Shown here piece by piece: positions 57,601 to 64,000 of a stretch of 64,000 bases of DNA. The position numbers and the translations under genes are program-made. Location of the stretch: the NCBI RefSeq assembly GCF_000785435.2, contig NZ_JTDB02000002.1, positions 372,001 to 436,000 of the forward strand. Reading direction: 5' to 3'. This stretch comes from Paraburkholderia sacchari (GTDB taxonomy: Bacteria > Pseudomonadota > Gammaproteobacteria > Burkholderiales > Burkholderiaceae). Within the stretch, counting starts at the first letter, position 1; each line of letters opens with the position of its first letter. The notes beneath the pieces were generated by a model. That model worked only from the letters and a program-made list of their open reading frames with translations, was not told where the DNA came from and made no database searches.

Positions 57601-58300
57601 GCGCATCGAGATCGACGGTCGAACCCGACTCCACCGTCTCCGAAATGGCCTTGTAGCCCACCCATGCGCCGGAGTAGCGCGAGAGCGCCCAGCCATACAG
57701 GCCGAACTCGAGCATGTCGGCGATGTTCGACGGATTCACGATGGGCATGTGCCACGCCATCATCGCGAAGTCGCTCTGATGCGGCATCGACGACGACACG
57801 CAGCCGTGATCGTCGCCCGCCACCACGAGCACGCCGCCATGCGGCGACGAGCCGTAGGCGTTGCCGTGTTTGAGCGCGTCGCCGGCGCGGTCGACGCCCG
57901 GGCCCTTGCCGTACCACATCGCGAACACGCCTTCGACGGTGCGCTCGGGGTCCGCTTCCACGCGCTGGGTGCCGAGCACGGCGGTGCCGCCCAGTTCCTC
58001 GTTGATGGCGGGCAGGAAGCGCACGTCGGCGGCTTCGAGCAGCTTCTTCGCCTTCCAGGCCTGCTGATCGACCATGCCGAGCGGCGAGCCGCGATAGCCG
58101 CTGATGAAGCCGGCCGTGTTCAGCCCATGCGCGCGGTCGAGCGCACGCTGCATGAGCGGCAGTCGGATCAGCGCCTGGGTGCCGGTGAGGAAGATGCGGC
58201 CGCGCGCGGCGGTGAGGTTGTCGGTGAGCTTGTAATCAGCCAGATGTGGCCAATTCGGCGGCGTGGCAGGCATGTCGCCAAACGCGGGGCGCGCAGTCAT
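54650..58300 (-). CDS. fused indolepyruvate ferredoxin oxidoreductase (IorA-IorB type)
   Basis: A 1216-residue 2-oxoacid oxidoreductase that joins the alpha (pyrimidine and TPP-binding) and beta/gamma parts in one chain. N-terminal about 1-620: GYRGSPLGMVDQQAWKAKK and the TPP region GGEGVDWASHSMFT. A ferredoxin-like segment (about 640-720) has CEGCGDCGVQSNC and later Cys in SSCNKDYSCVNGFCPS for Fe-S clusters. The C-terminal part has GVGGTGVVTVGALISMAAH, the gamma-domain nucleotide motif. It decarboxylates arylpyruvates or branched 2-oxoacids to acyl-CoA; an aromatic amino-acid catabolic role is likely in this group. Monocistronic. Confidence 0.93.
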   Translation of the reverse strand: MTARPAFGDMPATPPNWPHLADYKLTDNLTAARGRIFLTGTQALIRLPLMQRALDRAHGLNTAGFISGYRGSPLGMVDQQAWKAKKLLEAADVRFLPAINEELGGTAVLGTQRVEADPERTVEGVFAMWYGKGPGVDRAGDALKHGNAYGSSPHGGVLVVAGDDHGCVSSSMPHQSDFAMMAWHMPIVNPSNIADMLEFGLYGWALSRYSGAWVGYKAISETVESGSTVDLDALKTDWQAPDLATSGFTPPPGGLHNRWPDLPSLSIEQRLAAKLDAVRHFARVNSIDKWIAPSPHADVGIVTCGKAHLDLMEALRRLDLTVDDLDCAGVRIYKVGLSFPLEMSRIDAFVSGLSNVLVIEEKGPVIEQQIKDYLYNRKDGARPAIVGKHAEDGTLLLSDLGELRPSRILPVFAAWLAQHKPMLDRRERVVDLVAPQILSNVADAVRRTPYFCSGCPHNTSTKVPEGSIAQAGIGCHFMASWMERDTTGLIQMGGEGVDWASHSMFTNTRHVFQNLGDGTYFHSGILAIRQAVAAKANITYKILYNDAVAMTGGQPVDGSISVPQIARQVEAEGVSRFVVVSDEPEKYDGHHGLFPKGTTFHHRSELDTVQRELRETPGVTVLIYDQTCAAEKRRRRKKGEFPDPDKRLFINEEVCEGCGDCGVQSNCLSVEPVETTLGRKRRIDQSSCNKDYSCVNGFCPSFVTIEGGKLKKAAGAAFDPQALAARVNALPLPATHLDNAPYDILVTGVGGTGVVTVGALISMAAHLEGKSASVLDFMGFAQKGGSVLSFVRFAANDALLNQVRIDTQQADLLLACDMVVGASADALQTVRHDRTRIVVNTHEIPNAAFVQNPEANLHADALLAKMRHAATNGATNEKSAAQDPLAACDAQALAQRFLGDTIGANIVMLGFAWQLGLVPVSLAALTRAIELNNVAVQANLFAFSIGRLAAADAAALEALDTQRAAAAKATVRTLTQTLDELIADREQRLLAYGGAGYVKRYRALVDAARRADQSDDQALARAVAATFYKLLAVKDEYEVARLHADPAFRAALEAQFEGKAGNDFTVKFNLAPPLIAREKNGQHPRKMQFGQWLWTGLALLAKGRGVRGTWLDPFGKTLERRMERALADDYEATLRGALANVTVDNAAELAKFASLHQRVRGYGHVKLANLASVKRSERELATRLNIDVRTSEAVTEALASFKGVGALRGIPVVVAK

Positions 58301-58503
58301 GGGGGAGTCTCCGTTCTATTGCTGTCGCGCGCCCTTCTTGGGGCGCGGCGAGGAAGACTCTATTTTTTCGCGCCAATGACGGAAATATTTTGCTAACTCA
58401 CCAGGCCCGGCAGGAATTCGCGCGACAAGCTACCCGTCACGGGGCAATTTTGAGAAGGATTTCCCCTGCAGCGTTTCGATGCCCGCGCGAGAGGCATGCG
58501 GCG

Positions 58504-59598
58504 TCAGATCACGCTCGGCCCGTATGGCCTGGCGTTGTCGAATGCCACAACGTCGTGAAAGTGCGTGTAGTCGATGGTGCTCACGCCGTTCACGTCGCTC
58601 ATCAGGTCGACGTAGCGGTATTGCCAGCGGATTTGCGCATCCGACCAGATATGGCGCGCCTGCATGGTCTGCGCGGTCGACTCGTCCGAGCCTTCGATCA
58701 CGACGTGCAGCGCCGCGCTCTGGTTCGCGAGCATGTCGGGCGTCGCGCCGAACAGCGGGCTCGATTCGTCGATCACATGCATGAGGTTCCAGCCGAGCGT
58801 GAAGAGCGGATGCTCCGAGCGCACGAGCTTGAGGTCGTAGATGCGCCGCGCGGTGTAGCCGTCCGACGAGGTTTCGACGCGGATCAGGCGCAGCTTCGCC
58901 TGCGCTTCGGCAATCACGTTCTGGCGCGCATTGGCGGCGCGCGCCATCAGCGTCATGCGGCCTTCGATCGGATGCACGACCACCTGGTTCGCAAACAGGA
59001 TCTTCGCGCGCGGGCGCGAGAAGCGTGCGAACACGAGCCCCGTGGCCAACGCGACCCCCGACATGCCGACGAAGATCTCCAGCGTCGCGATGACGTGGGC
59101 ATAGACGGTTTGCGGGTGCATGTCGCCGTAGCCGACCGTCGCGAGCGTCTCGACGCTGAAGAAAAAGGCGCCGAGAAAGTCTTTCGGAAACTGATTGGCG
59201 ATGGGCGCTTCGCCCAGCTGATAGAGGCACGCGAAGAGGCCGTTGAGCAGCAGGAAGAGGCCGGCGAGCGAGGCGAAGAACGTGAGCCAGCGCATCTGCA
59301 GCGCGAAGTGATAAAAGTCGCGCCAGGTCTGCACGGGCATGCCGTAGACGAGAATCTTCCGCGAGCCGAATTCCAGCGTTCGCGCGCCGCTGCGATGGAC
59401 TTCTTCGGGTTTGCGCGCCTCCGATGCCGATGCGGGGGAAGCGCCCTTGCACAGCGTATCGGTCGAGGTCTCCTCGGGTTGCACATCCGCCGCGTTCGCG
59501 GGCGGCGCGTGGGCGGCGGAGGCTTCCTGCGAGTCCTGCATGTCGGCGCCGGTGCCGACGTTTTCGCAGGCGTTGCGCCCTTGCATTTCGGATGTCAT
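58504..59598 (-). CDS. inward-rectifier-type potassium channel (KirBac)
   Basis: A 364-residue K+ channel. Two membrane helices (about 105-127 and 163-193) bracket a pore helix and the filter TVGYG (154-158, TLATVGYGDMHP). The C-terminal immunoglobulin-like cytoplasmic domain (about 205-350) includes AKILFANQVVVHPIEGRMTLM and FTLGWNLMHVIDESSPL, as in KirBac1.1. The first about 75 residues are low-complexity and acidic. Tetrameric; gated by lipids or pH in relatives. Confidence 0.95.
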   Translation of the reverse strand: MTSEMQGRNACENVGTGADMQDSQEASAAHAPPANAADVQPEETSTDTLCKGASPASASEARKPEEVHRSGARTLEFGSRKILVYGMPVQTWRDFYHFALQMRWLTFFASLAGLFLLLNGLFACLYQLGEAPIANQFPKDFLGAFFFSVETLATVGYGDMHPQTVYAHVIATLEIFVGMSGVALATGLVFARFSRPRAKILFANQVVVHPIEGRMTLMARAANARQNVIAEAQAKLRLIRVETSSDGYTARRIYDLKLVRSEHPLFTLGWNLMHVIDESSPLFGATPDMLANQSAALHVVIEGSDESTAQTMQARHIWSDAQIRWQYRYVDLMSDVNGVSTIDYTHFHDVVAFDNARPYGPSVI

Positions 59599-59759
59599 GG
59601 TGGTCCCTTCTTCAGGGCGGAGCGAAATGAGGAGGCAAGCGTAGCAATCGCGGAGAGGCAGGGCAAGCCGCCGCGCGCCCAGCGCTCCTGTGCGGGATCA
59701 AGCCAGGTTCAAGCCAGGTTCAAGCCAAAGTCCGGAAGCGGATGGCGCGAGCGCGCCGG

Positions 59760-60005
59760 TCATGGAAACGCGTGTGGCTTGGGAATGCCCGCGCCGTGCT
59801 CGATGTCGGCGATGGCCTGGCGGCGCGCGGCATCGATGGCTTCGGCGGATGCCTCGAAGCCCGCGTTGCCGCCAATCGTGACCCATGGCTGCACGGGCTT
59901 GTCGCGGTGCGTGATCTGGTATTCGGCATCCCAGCGCGCGCCTTGCAGTTCGAGCGGATGCACGTGGATGGCGTAGACGCCATAGAGAAAGAGTTGTTCG
60001 GCCAT
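59760..60005 (-). CDS. small hypothetical protein
   Basis: An 81-residue soluble protein with no recognised domain. The ATG at 60005 has a GGAGACG-like ribosome site, and the sequence (MAEQLFLYGVYAIHVHPLEL, EYQITHRDKPVQPWV) has strand-helix character and normal codon bias. It lies about 105 bp after the next small gene on the same strand, with which it may be co-transcribed. Confidence 0.72.
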   Translation of the reverse strand: MAEQLFLYGVYAIHVHPLELQGARWDAEYQITHRDKPVQPWVTIGGNAGFEASAEAIDAARRQAIADIEHGAGIPKPHAFP

Positions 60006-60110
60006 GTTCGTCTCCTGCCGGCCGGAGCAAGCGTTCGAGCTGCCGGCCGAAGAGGACCGCCGCGGACAGGATCGCCGCCCCGCGCGGTTCGAGATTGCCT
60101 CTCTTGCACC

Positions 60111-60332
60111 TTACAGTTCGAGTTCGCCGAGAATGCGATGCGCGAGCGCCTTCGCTTCTTCCAGCGCTTCCTCAGGCGTGCCCGAGGCGCTTTCTACTTC
60201 GTAGACGGCGTTCTCGAGTTCCTCGCCGTCGTCGCGCGCCAGGGAGACCAGGCCCTGGTACTGGCCGGCGTTCATGGGCCGCACTGAGGCGACTGCCGTA
60301 TAGATCCCCTTGGTGTAGCTGACGTCTTCCAT
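60111..60332 (-). CDS. small acidic hypothetical protein
   Basis: A 73-residue protein, unrecognised. It begins MEDVSYTKGIYTAVASVRPM and ends with an acidic helix (TPEEALEEAKALAHRILGEL). A clear GAGGAG lies before the ATG (GAGCCCGCC spacing). Codon bias supports a real gene. Upstream partner of the 81-residue protein. Confidence 0.72.
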   Translation of the reverse strand: MEDVSYTKGIYTAVASVRPMNAGQYQGLVSLARDDGEELENAVYEVESASGTPEEALEEAKALAHRILGELEL

Positions 60333-60468
60333 GGCGGGCTCCTCGTGAAAGGAGCTTCCATGCTAGCACGTTGATTCCGCGCCTGCGGGGCACGCTCGTG
60401 ACGCTGACAAGGCGCTTTCATGTCAGTGTTGCGCCGCGCATCGCGCGCGGCGCGGGCCAGCCGGTGCG

Positions 60469-61446
60469 TTAGTCAGCGAGCAGCGAGACGACCTCGTCGA
60501 GCGTGGGCGAATGCGCGCCGGGCCGGCGGCACGCCGCGGCGCCGGCGGCAAGCGCGAACGCCAGATGCTGACGCCACTCGCGCCGTGGCGCGCTCATCAA
60601 GCTGAATAGCAGCCCGCCGATGGAGGCGTCGCCCGCACCCACGGTGTCGGCCACCTCGACGCGCGGCGGAGCCGCTTCGATCACCGCGTCGCCGGCATAG
60701 AGCGTCGCGGGCTGCGCGCCGCGCGTGACGAGCAGCGTGGCGGCGGGGTTCAGCGCGCGCATTGCCGCGATGGCCTCGGCTTCGCTTTTGTCGGCGAACA
60801 GCATGCGCAAATCTTCGTCGGACACCTTGATGAGGTCGGCGAGCGCGGCCATGCGGCGCAGGATCGGCTCGTAGCCGTGCGCCATCAGGTTGCGGTAGTT
60901 CGGGTCGAAGCTGATCTTCACGCCGGCCTCGCGCAACTGCGCCGCGAGCGTCGCGAGCGTTTCGCCGAGCGGCTGGCGCACGAGGCTGATGCAGCCGAAA
61001 TGCGCCCACTTCGCGTGTGCGCGCCAGCCTTCGGGCAGCTTCGCCGGATCGAAGGCGAGATCGGCGCTGTTATCGCCGATGAAGTAGTACGCGGGCGGAT
61101 GCGTCTGGTGCACGATCGCGAGCAGCGGCGCGCGCTCGACGCGCTGCATGAAGCGCATGTCGAGGCCCGCTGCGACGCTCGCGTTCCAGAGCTCGTCGGA
61201 GAAGTTGTCGGTGCCGAGCGCGCCCGCGCATGCGGTGGGCAGGCCCAGGCGCGCCACTGCGCGCGCCACGTTCCAGCCCGCGCCGCCCGGATGCGCGCGC
61301 CAGTGCGAATCCATGCCCGGCGCGCCCGACGCGTGCGGTGCGCCTTCGGGCGCGGGAACGCGCACGAGATCGGTGAGGATGTCGCCCGCCGAAATGAAGG
61401 CGGGGAAGCCGGACGAGAAGTCGGGGCCAGTGTTGCAGGTGCTCAT
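60469..61446 (-). CDS. PfkB-family sugar kinase (fructokinase/ribokinase type)
   Basis: A 325-residue carbohydrate kinase. The N-terminal GGAGWNVARAVARLGLPTA is PfkB signature 1 and the C-terminal DTVGAGDASIGGLL is signature 2 with the catalytic Asp. The middle holds the lid strand HQTHPPAYYFIGDNSADLAF. It is 43 bp downstream of an AGE-family isomerase gene on the same strand, so it probably phosphorylates the ketose that enzyme forms (for example fructose from mannose). Confidence 0.93.
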   Translation of the reverse strand: MSTCNTGPDFSSGFPAFISAGDILTDLVRVPAPEGAPHASGAPGMDSHWRAHPGGAGWNVARAVARLGLPTACAGALGTDNFSDELWNASVAAGLDMRFMQRVERAPLLAIVHQTHPPAYYFIGDNSADLAFDPAKLPEGWRAHAKWAHFGCISLVRQPLGETLATLAAQLREAGVKISFDPNYRNLMAHGYEPILRRMAALADLIKVSDEDLRMLFADKSEAEAIAAMRALNPAATLLVTRGAQPATLYAGDAVIEAAPPRVEVADTVGAGDASIGGLLFSLMSAPRREWRQHLAFALAAGAAACRRPGAHSPTLDEVVSLLAD

Positions 61447-61489
61447 CGCTTGTTCCCTCGCTGTTCCTTCGCTGAATCTTCACTGATGC

Positions 61490-62851
61490 TCAGGCGTTGC
61501 CGTCGGTGCCGTTCGCTTGCGCGAAGGCCGCTTCGCTGCCTGCCGCCGTTCCCGTTGTTCCCGTTGTTCCCGCTGTTCCGATAGCGGGCGCCATGCCGCG
61601 GCCCGGCAAGGCGTTCAGGACTTCGTAGCATGCGCCCATCGTGTGGTAATCGGTCTTGCCCGCAGGGCTTTTCTCGTCACTGTACTTGCGGTTGTCGCAG
61701 GTAAGTATGCGATACCACGCACCGTAACGATGATCGACGAAATGCGCCCAGCTGTAGCGCCAGATTTCGTCGTACCAGTCCCAGAAGCGCTCGTTGCCGG
61801 TGCGCTTCGCGAGCAGCGCGGCGGCGGCGAAAGTCTCGGCCTGGACCCAGAAGTACTTGTCGTGGTCGCATACCGTGCCGTCCGGGCCGAAGCCGTAGTA
61901 GAGCCCGCCGTGATCGTCGTCCCAGGCGTGCGCCATGGCCGCGTCGAACAGTTCGATCGCGCGCGGCAGCAGCCACGGCAGCGGACGATGGCGTTCGAGG
62001 ATCATGAGCAGTTTCGCCCATTCGGTTTGATGCCCCGGCTGGAAACCCCACGGGCGGAAGATGTTCGAGCTGTCCGCCTCGTTGTAGTGCCAGTCCACCG
62101 ACCAGTCGGCGTGAAAGTGCTCCCACACGAGCCCGTGCGAGAGCTTCGCCTGGCGCAGCGTGATGTTGGACGCGACGCGTTCCGCGCGGTCGAGATAGAC
62201 GAGGTGGCCGGTCGCCTCATAGGCCGCGAGCAGCGCCTCGGTAGTGTGCATGTTCGCGTTCTGGCCGCGATAGCTCGACACGATCCAGTCGGCACTGGCT
62301 TCATCGGCGTACAGGCCCGCTGCGCCGTCCCAGAAGCGGTGCTCCATCAGCTCGAAGGTGGCGCCGATCATCGGCCGGGCTTCTTCGATGCCCGCCATCG
62401 CCGCATGCGCATACGCGAGCAGCACGAACGCGAGGCCGTAGCAGTGCCGCGTGGCGTCGAGCGTGCGCTTCTTGCCGTCACGCCAGTCGATCTCCCAGTC
62501 ATAGCCCTGGTGATGCGGATCCCAATGGCCTTCGCGCAGGAACTGCAGGCCGTGGCGCGCGTATTCGAGGTAGAGCGGGTCGCCGAATTCGCGATACGCC
62601 ATGGCGTAGTTGAAGACGAAGCGGCAACTGCTCACGAGATGGCGCGAGTGGGCGTTGTAGATCGAGCCGTCGTCGCGGAAGTAATGGAAGAAGCCGCCGG
62701 CGCTGTCGAACACGGTGGGCGAGTAGAAGCGCAGCGTGTCCTCGACATGGCCGAGCAGGAACGCGCGGTCGCGAAAGCTCGCGACCGCGGGCGCGCCTGC
62801 GTCGGCAAGCCTGGCCGGTTGGGAGGGGGCGGCGTTGGAAGGCTTCGTCAT
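61490..62851 (-). CDS. AGE-family sugar epimerase/isomerase
   Basis: A 453-residue (alpha/alpha)6-barrel protein of the N-acylglucosamine 2-epimerase/mannose isomerase family. Conserved pieces include SSCRFVFNYAMAYREFGD, EHFHADWSVDWHYNEADSSN, WGFQPGHQTEWAKLL and DHDKYFWVQAETFAAAAL, containing the His/Glu/Trp residues of the active cleft. The C-terminal about 30 residues are Gly/Thr/Ala-rich and encoded by a 9-bp tandem repeat (about 61553-61579). Start ATG at 62851 overlaps the LacI stop by 4 bp. Most likely interconverts mannose and fructose or a similar pair. Confidence 0.92.
   Translation of the reverse strand: MTKPSNAAPSQPARLADAGAPAVASFRDRAFLLGHVEDTLRFYSPTVFDSAGGFFHYFRDDGSIYNAHSRHLVSSCRFVFNYAMAYREFGDPLYLEYARHGLQFLREGHWDPHHQGYDWEIDWRDGKKRTLDATRHCYGLAFVLLAYAHAAMAGIEEARPMIGATFELMEHRFWDGAAGLYADEASADWIVSSYRGQNANMHTTEALLAAYEATGHLVYLDRAERVASNITLRQAKLSHGLVWEHFHADWSVDWHYNEADSSNIFRPWGFQPGHQTEWAKLLMILERHRPLPWLLPRAIELFDAAMAHAWDDDHGGLYYGFGPDGTVCDHDKYFWVQAETFAAAALLAKRTGNERFWDWYDEIWRYSWAHFVDHRYGAWYRILTCDNRKYSDEKSPAGKTDYHTMGACYEVLNALPGRGMAPAIGTAGTTGTTGTAAGSEAAFAQANGTDGNA
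61553..61579. repeat. 9-bp tandem repeat within the epimerase gene
   Basis: Three near-identical 9-mers (CCCGTTGTT, CCCGTTGTT, CCCGCTGTT) encode the Gly-Thr repeat near the C-terminus. Length change in this array would keep the frame. Confidence 0.7.
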
Positions 62852-63963
62852 GGCTTTCTCGTCTTGGCTTGGCCTGGCGCAACGGCGGACCAGGCTTGGG
62901 GTGGTTTCAGCAGGACTGCTTCGGCACGAGGCCCAGTCCGCGACAAGGCGCTTGCCGCCGCCTCGGTGGAGTCGCTGGCGGCGGTGCTCGCGCGCTCGAC
63001 AAGCCGCACGGGCAGCACGATTTCGTCGGCTGCGGGCGCTTCTTCGAGCAGCAGTTCGACGCCGCGCCGCCCGAGCGCTTCCTTGTCGACAGCGATGGTC
63101 GAGAGTGCGGGCGCGGCGTGCGACGCGCCCGCAATGTCGTCGAAGCCGATGATCGCCATGTCTTGCGGCACGCGCAGGCCGGCGGCCAGGCACACGCGCA
63201 TGGCGGCGAGCGCGGCGGCGTCGTTGAAGGCGAACACGGCATCGGGCAACGGCCCGCGCCCGCTGCGCGCGGCGTCGAGCAGGCGCTGCATCGCGAGCGC
63301 CGCGCCGGTGTCGGGATCGAGCCCGCCATCGATGCAGGTTTCCAGCGACGGGTCGAACAGCAGCCCCGCTTCGAAGAACGCGCGCCGGTAGCCGAGCGCG
63401 CGCTGGGCGATGCTGTAGTGCGCGAGCGAGCCGCCGATGAATGCCACGCGCCGGCGCCCCTTGCTGAACAGATGATGCATCGCGAGCGCCGCGCCCGCGG
63501 CGTTGTCGATATTCACCGAACGCAGGCCCTGCGCCCACAGGTCGATCAGCACGAGCGGGCGCTGCAGCGCGACCAGCGCGGCGAGCGTCTCGGGCTCGAC
63601 GAAACCCGCCACGGCGATGGCGTCGGGCGCGTGCAGGCGCAGTTGCTGGATGGTGTCGTCGGCGGGGCCGGCGGTGAGCAGCGCGGGCACGATGCCGTGC
63701 TCGCGGCAGGCGTCTTCCACGCCGTGCAGGACATGCGAGAAAAACGGGCTTGCGGCGAAGTTGTTGTGCTGGCGGTGCAGCAGGAACGTGAGGCGGCGGA
63801 TGCGCGGGCGCAGTTGCCCGCAGTCGTAGCCGAGCGAGCGCGCGACTTCGACGATGCGCGCGCGCGTGGGCTCCGACAAGCCCGGTTGGTTCTTCAACGC
63901 GCGGGAGACCGTGCCGATCGACACGTTGGCCGCCTGCGCGACGTCACGAATGGTTGTCCCCAT
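62848..63963 (-). CDS. LacI-family transcriptional regulator
   Basis: A 371-residue repressor: HTH at about 1-46 (TTIRDVAQAANVSIGTVSRALKNQPG), hinge, then a periplasmic-binding-like effector domain (about 60-340). The start MGTTIRDVAQ at 63963 is chosen over an upstream Met. The stop overlaps the next ATG (ATGA), so repressor, epimerase and kinase form one operon, and the repressor probably autoregulates it in response to a sugar. The C-terminal extension after 340 is Ala/Ser-rich. Confidence 0.93.
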   Translation of the reverse strand: MGTTIRDVAQAANVSIGTVSRALKNQPGLSEPTRARIVEVARSLGYDCGQLRPRIRRLTFLLHRQHNNFAASPFFSHVLHGVEDACREHGIVPALLTAGPADDTIQQLRLHAPDAIAVAGFVEPETLAALVALQRPLVLIDLWAQGLRSVNIDNAAGAALAMHHLFSKGRRRVAFIGGSLAHYSIAQRALGYRRAFFEAGLLFDPSLETCIDGGLDPDTGAALAMQRLLDAARSGRGPLPDAVFAFNDAAALAAMRVCLAAGLRVPQDMAIIGFDDIAGASHAAPALSTIAVDKEALGRRGVELLLEEAPAADEIVLPVRLVERASTAASDSTEAAASALSRTGPRAEAVLLKPPQAWSAVAPGQAKTRKP

Positions 63964-64000
63964 GGTTTCTGTGCGCGCTTGCTGATGCCGCACGGCGTGC

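Noticed and set aside
56735..58396. Long plus-strand frames (also 54809-56734) opposite the indolepyruvate oxidoreductase
   Set aside because: Shadows of the minus-strand gene; composition is Arg/His/Ala-rich without domains.

Overview
The window reads as chromosomal DNA of a Burkholderiaceae bacterium, most likely Paraburkholderia, Caballeronia or Burkholderia. The reasons are a high GC content with strong GC3, a Burkholderia-type general porin, DUF4148 and DUF2239 genes, a short H-NS-like protein, and many catabolic and transport genes. The assignment rests on gene content; no marker comparison could be run.

Layout. 1-8.6 kb: a three-subunit molybdenum hydroxylase (2Fe-2S, Mo and FAD subunits; the FAD gene runs off the left edge), an amino-acid permease, a NarL-type two-component pair and fpr. 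9-16.5 kb: LysE exporter, EEP-family phosphodiesterase, a Pro-rich secreted protein, an LhgO-like FAD oxidase, a HiPIP, a NylA-like amidase and a dienelactone hydrolase-like enzyme. 17-26 kb: branched-chain amino-acid binding protein, MFS transporter, HugZ-like protein, H-NS-like protein, CDF metal transporter, Lrp regulator, exonuclease, MBL hydrolase and RlpA. 26-29.5 kb: rsmI / yraN-diaA-dolP, syntenic with the enterobacterial yra cluster, plus a cytochrome c. 29.55-41.4 kb: a tRNA-Ala(CGC) with an adjacent P4-type integrase and a 17-bp copy of the tRNA 3' part at 41.38 kb, which delimits an island of about 11.8 kb. It carries a type IC restriction-modification operon (hsdR-hsdS-X-hsdM). 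X is an AAA/ABC ATPase whose C-terminal Arg-x3-Glu...His arrangement resembles the PrrC anticodon nuclease. Decayed pieces of a second integrase, a helicase and a type ISP restriction enzyme lie at the island's flanks. 41.6-42.4 kb: an XRE regulator and a SymE-like toxin gene separated by a strong hairpin. 42.4-49.3 kb: SRPBCC protein, porin, membrane protein, DUF4148, then a compact bufferin-type RiPP operon (BufA precursor, DUF692/MNIO enzyme, DUF2063 partner) and a DUF2239 gene behind duplicated operator-like sites. 49.7-60.3 kb: uracil permease family transporter, Na+/H+ antiporter, EAL protein, fused indolepyruvate oxidoreductase, KirBac-type K+ channel and two small conserved ORFs. 60.4-64 kb: a LacI regulator, AGE-family isomerase and PfkB kinase, a compact sugar operon.

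Functional themes are foreign-DNA defence (the island plus SymE), peptide-based metal handling (bufferin operon), molybdenum-enzyme oxidation, amino-acid and sugar use, and envelope maintenance. The two systems most worth pursuing are the hsd operon with its PrrC-like ATPase and the bufferin operon.
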